A DNA stretch of 52,845 nucleotides from CAKSHC01 sp045631845 (lineage in GTDB: Bacteria; Bacillota; Clostridia; Oscillospirales; UMGS1783), in the NCBI GenBank assembly GCA_045631845.1, contig JAZQVM010000033.1:1-52845 (forward strand), read 5' to 3'. Of this stretch, positions 14,821-22,702 are shown one piece after another. The notes below the pieces were generated by a model. That model was not told where the DNA came from. It searched no databases and worked only from the letters and a program-made list of their open reading frames with translations. Within the stretch, counting starts at the first letter, position 1; every line of letters begins with the position of its first letter. The position numbers were made by a program, and so were the translations under genes.

Positions 14821-15147
14821 TTATGCCCTCATTCTTTCTCTAATTTTTTTTATTTCATTTGGGTTGTCGGTCAAAAACTGAACTATATCCTTTGGCAGTT
14901 CGCCTCTACCAACAGCGGCTTTATCTAAAAATTCCAACTTTTCATTTTCGTTTAGTTTTAGTAAAGCAATAATTTGTTCTTGCTTATCTGGGGTAGGTGG
15001 ATTTATTCGATTATGGAAAATGTCAAAAAGATAAGTTTTGGACACTTTTAAATCTTCGGCAAATTGAGCTTGCGTATAGTGCTTCTCTTTTAAGAGTGCA
15101 ACAAAATATGCGCCAAACGTACCCACCTGATATTTAGTTTTAGCCAC
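14821..15147 (-). CDS. XRE-family HTH regulator, likely restriction-modification controller
   Basis: The 108-residue protein carries a Cro/CI-type helix-turn-helix at about residues 20-55 (YTQAQFAEDLKVSKTYLFDI) and a short C-terminal helical part. It precedes the nuclease-methyltransferase by two bases, the position of a controller (C) protein that delays or limits restriction. GTG start with GGAGG seven bases ahead. An inverted repeat (AGTAAA/TTTACT) directly upstream is a candidate self-operator. Confidence 0.8.
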   Translation of the reverse strand: MAKTKYQVGTFGAYFVALLKEKHYTQAQFAEDLKVSKTYLFDIFHNRINPPTPDKQEQIIALLKLNENEKLEFLDKAAVGRGELPKDIVQFLTDNPNEIKKIRERMRA

Positions 15148-15160
15148 CGTCTCACCTCCA

Positions 15161-15200
15161 AAAAGTAAATAAGTAAACTAACTACTTTACTATTCTATCA
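15161..15200 (-). promoter_or_regulatory. Candidate operator of the RM controller
   Basis: Upstream of the controller, repeated AGTAAA/TTTACT half-sites occur within about 40 bases (AAGTAAATAAGTAAACTAAC then TACTTTACTATTC on the plus strand), including an AGTAAA ... TTTACT dyad. Controller proteins typically bind such repeats next to their own promoter. No binding data; inferred from position. Confidence 0.4.
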
Positions 15201-15319
15201 TATCCTTTGAAAAATTGCAAGAAAAAAGCGCAATCTTTTCAGATTACGCTTACAAAAATCAATATATGTAGTTTTCTATCAAAAACCGCCTAAAACCATA
15301 AAATTAGGGGCTTGTGTTC

Positions 15320-15490
15320 AATAGGGCAAACTAGTGAAAAACCCAGTGTTTATGCAGGTTTCAGGCGGTTTGCCCTATTATAACACACGCCTCTATACGG
15401 CGTACAATACCTGTGGCTTTCATATATATCTATCTCCTTATTTTACAAATTACGCTGTTAGTATCTGTAAACAGGCGGAGATTATACCGC
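15320..15490. repeat. Unit junction R1 (E1 right end plus spoVT 5' copy)
   Basis: From left to right: a 12-bp perfect inverted repeat (15320-15331 with 15368-15379) enclosing the arm motif GAAAAACCCAGTGTTTATG (15336-15354); a core CCCTATTATAACACACG; then, on the minus strand, spoVT codons 1-10 (ATG at 15423), ribosome-binding site and the sigma-G-like promoter (-10 15458-15465, -35 15482-15487). The reading frame runs out of spoVT sequence after MKATGIVRRI and stops within ten codons. The 15148-15676 gap otherwise holds the controller operator, a terminator-like hairpin and the E2 promoter region. Confidence 0.85.
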
Positions 15491-15506
15491 ACAAAACAAA
15501 AAAACG

Positions 15507-15542
15507 AACCCACCTTTTCTGCTTCCGAAAGGTAGGTTTTTT
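15507..15542. terminator. Terminator-like hairpin at left end of unit E2
   Basis: An 11-bp stem with one wobble pair (15507-15517 with 15528-15538) is flanked by A-rich and T-rich runs on the two sides. It insulates the E2 operon from the spoVT 5' copy at R1. Confidence 0.55.
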
Positions 15543-15595
15543 GATTTTAGGCCTGTTGCTTACATAAGTGTTTGTTCCCACCCCTTGTTGTAACG

Positions 15596-15641
15596 TTATG
15601 GTAGACTAATTGATATAATTATGGTAGACTAATTGATATAA
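15596..15641. repeat. Tandem 23-bp repeat containing TATAAT, E2 promoter region
   Basis: TTATGGTAGACTAATTGATATAA occupies 15596-15618 and again 15619-15641, without differences. Each copy ends in a TATAAT-type -10 (15614-15619 and 15637-15642), so copy number would change promoter number or spacing for the E2 operon. Confidence 0.7.
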
Positions 15642-15760
15642 TTATTTGTTACATTAGAAGAGTTTATAGTAAAATTTTGCACGTAAGCAGCAGAAATATC
15701 GGCAAGGATTGCGTACATATGGAAAGAGGAAAGCAATTCTTCTACCAAAAGAGGGGAAAA

Positions 15761-16678
15761 ATGAAAAAATACTTTTGTTTAGCAGCATTGTTTATAGCAG
15801 CACTGCTTCTGTGTGCTCTGTTTGCGTTCTTTCGGGAAGAGAAGAAAAGCGAATTGACCAAGATCGATACGCTTTTGAAACAGTATGATTTGTCGGAACA
15901 AGCTGATGCTAAGGATGTTTTGACCGTGGGGAAAAGGAAACAGTTTCCTTCTCTTTCAGAGGCTGTGGCAGAAGCGAAAGATGGCGACATAATTGTGGTT
16001 TTTTCTGGAAAGTATGTGGAATCAGTTCATGCGGCAAATAAAACCTTATATATCATCGGTGAGAGCCGGGGCGAGTGTATGCTTTCTTATTCCAATGCTA
16101 ATTACTTTTCTCCGCCTGTTGAAATGGGGAGTGGAATGCTGGCAAACATGACGGTATATGCAGTTCATCAGGAAATTGAGGAGGGAGCGGTAGCGAAGGC
16201 ATATTCCCTCCATGTTGATTTTGATATTAGCAAAAACACCCAATTTCAAGTAATAGATGTTGATTTTATTAACGAAAGCTATCAAACAATTGGTATTGGT
16301 CTGAGAGAGAATTTTACATTGCGGTTTCAGAATTGCCTTTTTGAATGCAAAGGCGATAACAACGCATTTTATTGCCACGACGATCCTACCCGGGAAGGCT
16401 CTGCGAATCAGCGGCTGATTGTAGAAAACTGCCGTTTTGTAAATAACGGAACAAATGCAAGCACGATATTGATACAAAGTCAAGAGGCACCCAACAGCGA
16501 AATTCTGTGCGAATGGAACAATAACACCATTGAAAACAGGGCTGGTGGGAAACTTTTCGCAACGCATTTATGGAAAGAAAAAGCAAGCTCGGAATCCGGT
16601 TGGCTTGGGATGAGTTTTTGGAAAAATGCGGAGAACTCAAACGGAAACAGTTTGGCAGAGCTAAATAGAACACATTAA
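15761..16678 (+). CDS. Membrane-anchored protein with pectin-lyase-like beta-helix
   Basis: A 305-residue protein with one N-terminal membrane segment (residues about 5-24, FCLAALFIAALLLCALFAFF), then a linker and a region with the rhythm of a right-handed parallel beta-helix: FPSLSEAVAEAKDGDIIVVFSGKYVE is the usual first rungs of pectin-lyase-fold proteins. It is probably exported and surface-facing. I place the start at ATG 15761 (GAGGGG four bases ahead) rather than the 28-codon-longer frame, because the signal/anchor then begins at residue 3. It is first in an operon with an MBOAT acyltransferase and an SGNH-like protein, so it may bind or modify the glycan that is acylated. Enzymatic activity is not shown. 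Confidence 0.65.
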   Translation: MKKYFCLAALFIAALLLCALFAFFREEKKSELTKIDTLLKQYDLSEQADAKDVLTVGKRKQFPSLSEAVAEAKDGDIIVVFSGKYVESVHAANKTLYIIGESRGECMLSYSNANYFSPPVEMGSGMLANMTVYAVHQEIEEGAVAKAYSLHVDFDISKNTQFQVIDVDFINESYQTIGIGLRENFTLRFQNCLFECKGDNNAFYCHDDPTREGSANQRLIVENCRFVNNGTNASTILIQSQEAPNSEILCEWNNNTIENRAGGKLFATHLWKEKASSESGWLGMSFWKNAENSNGNSLAELNRTH

Positions 16679-16693
16679 AGGAGAGTACCCGCT

Positions 16694-18151
16694 ATGCAGT
16701 TTATTTCTGTCCCTTTTCTGATTTTTCTCTTTCTTTCCTTTTTCATATACTTTGGCATTAAGAAAGAGTACCGATATTTAATTTTGCTGGTTGCCAACTA
16801 TGTTTTCTTTGGATGGAACAACCTGTATTCCGTTCCGGCTTTGCTGTTAGCAACAGTATTGACCTACATAGGCGGTCTGGTGTTGCAAAAAAAGAAAAGC
16901 AAAGCGATATATGCTGTGTTCTTTTCTCTATCGCTGTTTATCTTGGTTTTTTTCAAGTATTCCAATTTCTTGATTGACAACATCAATGTTTTCTTTGCAT
17001 GGCTGGGCAAATCGCCTGCGCTTAACAAGCTCGATATTTTAACGCCTTTGGGCCTCTCGTTTTTCCTATTTCAGTCTACCGGGTATCTAAACGATGTGTA
17101 TCGCAAAGATATGCCTGCGGAAAGAAATTTCTTTCGATACGCAGCCTTTGTCTCGTTCTTTCCCACAGTTGTTTCCGGGCCTATCCAACAGTCCAGAAAG
17201 CTGCTGCCCCAATTAAAAGAACCGGTAGATTTTGATTTTGAGAACGCACGAAAGGGCGTTTACCTATTGGCGTGGGGCTTTTTCCAGAAGATGGTCATTT
17301 GTCCTGCGTTTGCGAAAATCTCTAATCTGGTTTTTGATGCGTATACACAATACGATAATGTCTATTATCTGATTGCTGCTGTTTGTTATTCCTTCTATAT
17401 TTATTGCGATTTTTCTTCTTATTCGGATATGGCCTGTGGTATTGCCCGTATTTTTGGTTTTCAGGTCAGCCCCAACTTCAAAAACCCCTACCTATCTCAG
17501 TCCATTGGGGAGTTTTGGAACCGTTGGCACATGAGCCTGAACACATGGTTTGTGGAAAATGTGTATATCCCTCTGGGGGGAAGCCGCAAGGGTCGCATCA
17601 GAAAATATGTGAATATTTTTCTCGTGTTCTTTTTTAGCGGAATATGGCACGGCGCCAGCTGGTCCTTCGTTGTGTGGGGCATTTTGAACGGTGTCCTCAG
17701 AATTCTCGAGGAGATTTCGTCTCCGTTGGGCGAACGGTTTCTGCACGTATGTAAGCTCTCGCCCAAGAATCCCGCTGTTCGTTTCATTCGCAGGGGTGTT
17801 GTGTTTGGATTGATCACCGTAACATGGGTATTTTTCCGTATGCCCAGCGTTTCCGCAGCATTGCACATTGTTAAAAATATGCTGTTCTTCTATCCCTCCT
17901 CTCTGTGGAACAGCAATATCAGTTCTTTGCTTGGGACGAGAGTGGATGTTCTGTTTTTTGGGGTTGTTTTACTTGTATTTGCTCTTGTTCAATACGCAAG
18001 AAAGGGGGAAGGGAAGTTATACAGCACCCTGCAAAAAATGCCGTCTTTTTGGCGGATCTTGGGCTGTGCTTTGTTGATTGCGATATGTGTGATTGTTGCC
18101 TGTTCCGGAACAGCCACATTTAATACGCAGTTTATTTACTTCCAATTCTAA
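16694..18151 (+). CDS. MBOAT-family O-acyltransferase (AlgI/PatA-like)
   Basis: The 485-residue polytopic membrane protein belongs to the MBOAT family that moves acetyl groups across the membrane for O-acetylation of surface polymers. Recognised segments are FFLFQSTGYLNDVYRKD, FVSFFPTVVSGPIQQSRKLL, GEFWNRWHMSLNTWF and FFFSGIWHGASWSFVVWG; the last holds the conserved catalytic histidine (WHG). About eleven membrane spans. GGAGAG precedes the ATG. It ends exactly one base before the start of the next gene, which is its expected SGNH partner. Likely role: acetylation of a capsule, teichoic or peptidoglycan polymer. Alginate itself is not implied. Confidence 0.9.
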   Translation: MQFISVPFLIFLFLSFFIYFGIKKEYRYLILLVANYVFFGWNNLYSVPALLLATVLTYIGGLVLQKKKSKAIYAVFFSLSLFILVFFKYSNFLIDNINVFFAWLGKSPALNKLDILTPLGLSFFLFQSTGYLNDVYRKDMPAERNFFRYAAFVSFFPTVVSGPIQQSRKLLPQLKEPVDFDFENARKGVYLLAWGFFQKMVICPAFAKISNLVFDAYTQYDNVYYLIAAVCYSFYIYCDFSSYSDMACGIARIFGFQVSPNFKNPYLSQSIGEFWNRWHMSLNTWFVENVYIPLGGSRKGRIRKYVNIFLVFFFSGIWHGASWSFVVWGILNGVLRILEEISSPLGERFLHVCKLSPKNPAVRFIRRGVVFGLITVTWVFFRMPSVSAALHIVKNMLFFYPSSLWNSNISSLLGTRVDVLFFGVVLLVFALVQYARKGEGKLYSTLQKMPSFWRILGCALLIAICVIVACSGTATFNTQFIYFQF

Positions 18152-19087
18152 ATGAAGAAATTTCTGTTATTTTTAGGAAAGATACTGCTTTGCTTCTGCG
18201 TTGTATTCTCTTTGCTCGTTTCTTTTCTGCTTGTGTGCCCGTATAAGACCTATGAAACGTCTTATCAGGCGGTGATACAGAGGAAATTTGACTATTTAAA
18301 AAATACAAAAGAAAAGAAAATCATCATCGTAGGCGGCTCAAATGCCAGCTTTGGAATCGACGAGGAAAAGATTGAAGCGGAAACCGGCTATCAGGTAGCC
18401 AATTTGGGCCTGCATGCAGGTTTTGGTGCGATTGTGCCGTCCGAGCTGGCGAAGGTGAATATTGCCGAGGGTGATATTGTGCTGCTTGCCTACGAATGGG
18501 GTTGGCATAGTCATGGCTACTTTGACATTTTTGGTACAGATCTGGTGATCAGCGGATTTGAACACCGACTGGATATGTACAAATATTTGCCTGGGAAACA
18601 TTATCCGAAGCTGATAGGATACCTTGGTGAGAATTTTAAAAAGAAAATACAATATACACCCGCTTCCGGTGTGTATTCTGCGGAATCATTTGATGAAAAC
18701 GGAAGAATGATTTTAGACCGCCCTAATACATGGATGACGTATGAAGGAAACGAGGCGTCTCTGGGCAGTGTGAATTTGGGGGATGGGACGATTTCTGATG
18801 ATTGCGTTCAATACCTTAGAGAATATAAGTCGTTTGTAGAGGAAAGGGGAGCCGCAGTGTATTTTGTTGCGCCTCCTGTTTACCGTGGCGCAGTTGTTTC
18901 AGGTCCAGAAGTTTTCGAGCGATTGATTCAGCAACTGCAAGAAAGAATAGGTATTCCGTATATTAGTCAACCGGAAGATTATTTCTTCCCAAATGAGTTT
19001 GTTTTCGATACACCGTATCATTGTACCAATTCCGGTGAAGAGCGCAGAACGGAATTGCTGATTTCAGATTTGAAGAAAATCCTTTAA
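18152..19087 (+). CDS. SGNH-like extracytoplasmic acetylation partner
   Basis: A 311-residue protein with one N-terminal membrane segment (residues about 3-28) and an exported domain. IIIVGGSNASFGIDEEKIEA near residue 55 resembles block I of SGNH hydrolases (GxSN/GDS), and the C-terminal DTPYHCTNSGEERRTE contains a histidine in the place of the catalytic His block (DxxH). Such proteins finish the transfer of acetyl groups delivered by MBOAT carriers (as AlgJ/X or PatB do). The ATG follows the stop of the MBOAT gene with no gap, so translation is coupled. The specific polymer is unknown. Confidence 0.7.
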   Translation: MKKFLLFLGKILLCFCVVFSLLVSFLLVCPYKTYETSYQAVIQRKFDYLKNTKEKKIIIVGGSNASFGIDEEKIEAETGYQVANLGLHAGFGAIVPSELAKVNIAEGDIVLLAYEWGWHSHGYFDIFGTDLVISGFEHRLDMYKYLPGKHYPKLIGYLGENFKKKIQYTPASGVYSAESFDENGRMILDRPNTWMTYEGNEASLGSVNLGDGTISDDCVQYLREYKSFVEERGAAVYFVAPPVYRGAVVSGPEVFERLIQQLQERIGIPYISQPEDYFFPNEFVFDTPYHCTNSGEERRTELLISDLKKIL

Positions 19088-19119
19088 TTAGTCTTACCCC
19101 ATAAGATAGATCTCATAAA

Positions 19120-19156
19120 TAGCAAAAGCGAGGTGAAATTCACCTCGCTTTTGCTA
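19120..19156 (+). terminator. Terminator of the E2 operon, shared with E3
   Basis: An 18-bp perfect inverted repeat (19120-19137 with 19139-19156). Its central 36 bases, including the flanking GCTATGT, are identical to a hairpin at the right end of unit E3 (21996-22024 plus flank). Confidence 0.8.
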
Positions 19157-19163
19157 TGTGCAT

Positions 19164-19290
19164 GATTGGTGTTATTATACCTCATTCATCAATTCTACGA
19201 ACTATTCCTGTTGCTTTCATATATACAAAATCTCCTTGCTTTACAAATTTGTACTGGTAGTATCTGTAAAACAAGGAGATTTATACTGTA
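19164..19290. repeat. Unit junction R2 (E2 right end plus spoVT 5' copy)
   Basis: Core GATTGGTGTTATTATAC (19164-19180), then on the minus strand spoVT codons 1-11 (ATG at 19220; MKATGIVRRIDE then stop), ribosome-binding site and sigma-G-like boxes (-10 variant GATACTAC 19257-19264, -35 19281-19286). The arm motif found in E1, E3 and E4 is absent. A 14-bp dyad (19232-19245 with 19265-19278, one mismatch) brackets the -10. Confidence 0.8.
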
Positions 19291-19294
19291 AAAA

Positions 19295-20056
19295 TCAAAA
19301 TATAGTCAGTCGACGGTTTTGGCGCCACTCAGTCGGAGAAACACCATTTTGGCGCACAAACAGCCGATAAAAATGTGAGTAATTTTGAAAACCGCAGGAT
19401 TCGGCAATGCTTTCTGACGTATTTGATGTAACCTCAAGTAAATATAGCGCTTTTTGAATTCGTAATTTATTTAGATAATCTATCGGCGTCATCGATAAAC
19501 TCTTTTTAAATATGTTTACAATTTGGTTTTTACTATAATTGAATTTTTCTGATAAGATTTCAAGGGTTATTTTCTCATTAAAGTGGTCTTGCATATATTT
19601 CGCCATATCATTTCCCTTTATTATTGATAACTGATTGCGATATAAAATTGATAAAATATCGAAGAACACCGCTGTTTGTTCTGTTTGTGTGTAATTTTCG
19701 TGCGCAATACGATCCATTTTTTTAAACAATTTTTCAAACAAAACACAATCAAACTCGCCACGGTAGTTGAGCGTGTCCCCATTATCGTCCCAGTCTCCCC
19801 AAAAATGCACATATAGGTATTTGGGACTATCGCTCGGAAGATGTCCTATTTGCTTGCTCCCGCGCTGTTGTATATGATAATGTCCTGCTGTAATTTCGTA
19901 TTCCTTTCCGTTTTCCAAAAAACGAAGAACACCTTCGTACACGAGAAGCAAAACATCATCATGACACACTCGGTTAATATGATGCTCATTTTTTTCAAAA
20001 AATCGGAGGGAGGAATATTTGTAAGTAATGGGTTTATTTAAATTGATACCTCTCAT
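19295..20056 (-). CDS. AraC-family transcriptional regulator
   Basis: The 253-residue protein has an N-terminal cupin-like sensing domain (about residues 15-130) and a C-terminal pair of helix-turn-helix motifs: LEILSEKFNYSKNQIVNIFK and IAESCGFQNYSHFYRLFVRQ followed by GVSPTEWRQNRR. These are the standard AraC signatures. I place the start at ATG 20056, which has GGTGAT ahead of it, rather than nine codons upstream. It is divergent from the GH127 gene across 119 bases and probably switches it in response to an arabinose-containing sugar. Cargo of unit E3. Confidence 0.9.
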   Translation of the reverse strand: MRGINLNKPITYKYSSLRFFEKNEHHINRVCHDDVLLLVYEGVLRFLENGKEYEITAGHYHIQQRGSKQIGHLPSDSPKYLYVHFWGDWDDNGDTLNYRGEFDCVLFEKLFKKMDRIAHENYTQTEQTAVFFDILSILYRNQLSIIKGNDMAKYMQDHFNEKITLEILSEKFNYSKNQIVNIFKKSLSMTPIDYLNKLRIQKALYLLEVTSNTSESIAESCGFQNYSHFYRLFVRQNGVSPTEWRQNRRLTIF

Positions 20057-20175
20057 ATAATCACCAATATTAGTATAGAACATTATTGTGATATTGTCAA
20101 TGTTCTTTGTTATATTATCAATGTTTTTTAGCTTTTGGTTATGATATATTGAATGAGCAAAGGGAGGCGAATTAT

Positions 20176-21987
20176 ATGAATAAATGGAACTTTTACACTA
20201 CAAACGAACTAAAACCGACCGGATGGCTATATCGACAATTAAAACTTCAAGCAGACGGTTTGAGCGGTAATCTTGATAAAATATGGCCGGATGTTCGTGA
20301 TAGCGCATGGATTGGCGGAGAGCGAGAAGGTTGGGAGCGTGTACCGTATTGGCTTGACGGGTTTATCCCTCTTGCATATCTGCTCCAAGATGACGATATG
20401 ATCAAACGGGCAAAAAAATATATTGATGCTATTATCGAGAGACAGCAGGCAGATGGGTGGATTTGTCCCTGTGTAGAGGAAGAAAGAGCAACCTACGATA
20501 CTTGGGCAATTCAACTTATAACAAAAGTTTTAACAGTCTACTACAACTGCTCAAATGACGAGCGCATTCCCGGTGTTATTTACAAGGCACTCAAGAATTA
20601 TTACGAACTATTGAAGAGTGAGAAAATAAAACTTTTTTCGTGGGGAAAATTCCGATGGTTTGAATTGTTTATCTCTCTTAATTTCATTTACGAAAGATAC
20701 AAGGAGTCCTGGATTGTTGACCTTGCCCGGATAATTAAAGAGCAGGGCGCAGATTATGAGAAATTTATTCCGCAATGGAAACGCCCGCTGAACAAATGGA
20801 CGTTTGAAACACACATTGTAAATCTTGCAATGATGTTGAAATATGAAGCAATCAGTTGTGATTTGCTGGATATGGAATATACGGATGTTGCCGAAAAGTT
20901 ATATGATGTTTTAAAAAAGCACAACGGCACAGCCGTAGAAACCTTTACCGGTGACGAGTGTCTTTCGGGGCTTTCTCCAATTCAAGGCACTGAGTTGTGC
21001 GCTGTTGTGGAACAAATGTATTCATATGAGTTGTTGTATTCCTATACAGGAGATGCAAAGTGGGCTGACCGTTTGGAGGTTTTGGCATTTAACGCCTTGC
21101 CGGCGGCGATCAGCGAGGATATGTGGACGCATCAGTACGTACAAATGAATAATCAAATTGCTTGTCAAAAATTTCCAGGCAAGTCTTTGTTCAGAACGAA
21201 CAATTCTGAAGCACATTTATTTGGCCTTGAACCCCATTTCGGATGTTGTACCGCAAATTTCAATCAAGGTTGGCCAAAACTTGCGTTATCGGCATTTATG
21301 CATAACAGCGAATGTGTGGCAAGTGTTTTGCCGATTCCAAGTCAGTTGAAAACTGAGGATATATCTATTACGCTTGAAACCAATTATCCCTTTGAAAACA
21401 CACTTAAATATACCGTTGATGCAAAAAAGGATTTTAAATTTGAAATAAGACTCCCGAAAGATGCAGAAAACATTGTGGTTAACGGTCAAAGTGAAACCCA
21501 AAACCACTTGGTATTTAACATAACAAAAGGGGAAAAACGTGAATTTGTTATTTCCTTTGATTTCACTCCGCATTTTGAAAAATATGCCTATGATTTGAAC
21601 TATGTAAAATACGGCAATCTTGTATTCTCTTTGCCGATAGAAGTTGAAAAGATGGTGCACGAATATGAAAAAGACGGTGTGGTGAGAAAAATCCCCTACT
21701 GTGATTATGAACTTATACCAAAAAGCGACTGGAATTACGGATTTGCAGGCACAACACTTAAAACAGGAAGAAACGCTGTTAGCGACATTCCATTTTCTCA
21801 AAATCATCCACCAATCACAATAACGGCGAAAATGCAGAAGATTGATTGGGGACTTGAGGATGGATATGAGAGCGTTTGCGCAAAAATACCGCAAAGCCGC
21901 ACACCTGTTTCTGCGGTGGAAGAACTTTCATTGATACCATACAGCTGTGCAAAACTGCGAATGACTTTATTGCCGTTTGTAGAATAA
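20176..21987 (+). CDS. GH127-family glycosidase (beta-L-arabinofuranosidase-like)
   Basis: A 603-residue intracellular enzyme without a signal peptide, of the DUF1680/GH127 type. The (alpha/alpha)6-barrel region includes GFIPLAYLLQDDDMIKRAKK and ERQQADGWICPCVEEE. The family uses a catalytic cysteine held with zinc; here TELCAVVEQMY supplies the Glu/Cys ligands and HFGCCTANFNQGWPK the paired cysteines. A C-terminal beta-sandwich follows (about residues 410-600). It likely removes beta-L-arabinofuranose from plant oligosaccharides, but substrates in this family vary. GGGAGG lies ten bases ahead of the ATG. The regulator next door is divergent. It ends at a hairpin terminator. Confidence 0.85.
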   Translation: MNKWNFYTTNELKPTGWLYRQLKLQADGLSGNLDKIWPDVRDSAWIGGEREGWERVPYWLDGFIPLAYLLQDDDMIKRAKKYIDAIIERQQADGWICPCVEEERATYDTWAIQLITKVLTVYYNCSNDERIPGVIYKALKNYYELLKSEKIKLFSWGKFRWFELFISLNFIYERYKESWIVDLARIIKEQGADYEKFIPQWKRPLNKWTFETHIVNLAMMLKYEAISCDLLDMEYTDVAEKLYDVLKKHNGTAVETFTGDECLSGLSPIQGTELCAVVEQMYSYELLYSYTGDAKWADRLEVLAFNALPAAISEDMWTHQYVQMNNQIACQKFPGKSLFRTNNSEAHLFGLEPHFGCCTANFNQGWPKLALSAFMHNSECVASVLPIPSQLKTEDISITLETNYPFENTLKYTVDAKKDFKFEIRLPKDAENIVVNGQSETQNHLVFNITKGEKREFVISFDFTPHFEKYAYDLNYVKYGNLVFSLPIEVEKMVHEYEKDGVVRKIPYCDYELIPKSDWNYGFAGTTLKTGRNAVSDIPFSQNHPPITITAKMQKIDWGLEDGYESVCAKIPQSRTPVSAVEELSLIPYSCAKLRMTLLPFVE

Positions 21988-21995
21988 TTTACAAT

Positions 21996-22024
21996 AAAAG
22001 CGAGGTGAAATTCACCTCGCTTTT
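21996..22024 (+). terminator. Terminator of the GH127 gene, shared with E2
   Basis: A 14-bp perfect inverted repeat (21996-22009 with 22011-22024) ending in TTTT. It matches the E2 terminator at 19120-19156 over about 36 bases without a difference, although the two units are otherwise unrelated. Confidence 0.8.
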
Positions 22025-22083
22025 GCTATGTATAGGTCAAAACATGCTGTTTTTCATCAAAAATTTTTCTTCAAAAATCGCCT

Positions 22084-22270
22084 GAAAAACCCAGTATTTA
22101 TAAGGCATTATCGCACTTTTGTGTTATAATAACACGAGCCTCTATTCTTCTCACAATACCTGTTGCTTTCATATATAAAAACTCCTTTTCACTATTTAAT
22201 GGTGTGGAGTTAGTATGTGGAATATTGCCATTATTATACTCATTTGACACGATTCTCAGTATTTCTTTAA
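22084..22270. repeat. Unit junction R3 (E3 right end plus spoVT 5' copy)
   Basis: Arm motif GAAAAACCCAGTATTTAT (22084-22101), core GTGTTATAATAACAC (22121-22135; arms GTGTTA/TAACAC), then spoVT codons 1-10 on the minus strand (ATG at 22172), ribosome-binding site and promoter (-10 22210-22217, -35 22234-22239). Bases 22141-22270 match 11456-11585 with two differences. Confidence 0.85.
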
Positions 22271-22562
22271 AGATTTGTCCGGTCTCTTCTTCACGCTCCA
22301 TCCGGTTCAAAGTACATCCTAATTGCTTGATGCCGAAATCACCTCGTCGCTTTTCAACTTGATACTGAGGAACATCATACATGCGAGCAATGAACGCATC
22401 AGAAGCGCGCTCAAATAACTTCTCTAATTGACTCTTGCTCATCCGAAAGAAGTCTGCCGGCAAGCTCGAAATTGTCAAATGATGAAGACCCAAACTTTTC
22501 AAGTCATTCTTAATCATTTTGCCTTCTTTACTTGAATAATCGTAATATTCTTCTCTATACAT
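22098..22562 (-). CDS. Element-borne HTH-like ORF, copy 2, fused to a spoVT stub
   Basis: The 154-residue frame starts MYREEYYDYSSKEGKMIKND and is a clear homologue of the 11488-11877 ORF. After 130 codons it runs into spoVT codons 1-10 (MKATGIVRRI) and then 14 junction codons to a stop. Residues about 55-75 (AFIARMYDVPQYQVEKRRGD) have helix-turn-helix spacing. Conserved length, conserved ATG context (GCAGGAATAGATT) and a frame left open across the promoter argue that the protein, or the fusion, matters to the element. Because the spoVT part is only a stub here, this copy would make the HTH-like domain with a short tail. Function unknown; not resembling a known recombinase. Confidence 0.6.
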   Translation of the reverse strand: MYREEYYDYSSKEGKMIKNDLKSLGLHHLTISSLPADFFRMSKSQLEKLFERASDAFIARMYDVPQYQVEKRRGDFGIKQLGCTLNRMEREEETGQIFKEILRIVSNEYNNGNIPHTNSTPLNSEKEFLYMKATGIVRRIEARVIITQKCDNAL

Positions 22563-22576
22563 AATCTATTCCTGCT

Positions 22577-22702
22577 TTTTTGTTACTTCATAATATAAAC
22601 ACAACTAAAAAGTTCAAAATATAGTCGCTTTTTAAAATTTTTCAAATTATATTTTTCCACGATAACAATTATATATGATTCATATCCCAATGTCATCGGC
22701 AA
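22577..22702. repeat. Conserved region upstream of HTH-like ORF, copy 2
   Basis: Near-identical to 11897-12022. The remainder of the 22563-23063 gap contains TTGTTTCA at 22760-22767, 22780-22787 and 22906-22913 and the inverse TGAAACAA at 22795-22802 (the last two of the first group form a dyad), plus the terminator at 23014-23035. I see no gene in it apart from a ten-codon minus-strand frame at 22874-22906. Confidence 0.75.

Noticed and set aside
15320..15390. True integron attC site
   Set aside because: Hairpin-forming ends and a repeated core are suggestive, but no attC consensus (RYYYAAC/GTTRRRY) and no integrase are visible, and cargo genes run in both directions with their own promoters.
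15368..22135. Unit junctions as a CRISPR array
   Set aside because: The repeats are six copies spaced 1.4-4 kb apart with coding and promoter content, not short repeats with uniform spacers; no cas genes.
22098..22562. HTH-like ORF as a serine or tyrosine recombinase
   Set aside because: At about 130 codons it has no catalytic Arg/His/Tyr or Ser/Arg pattern of these families; only a helix-turn-helix-like segment can be seen.
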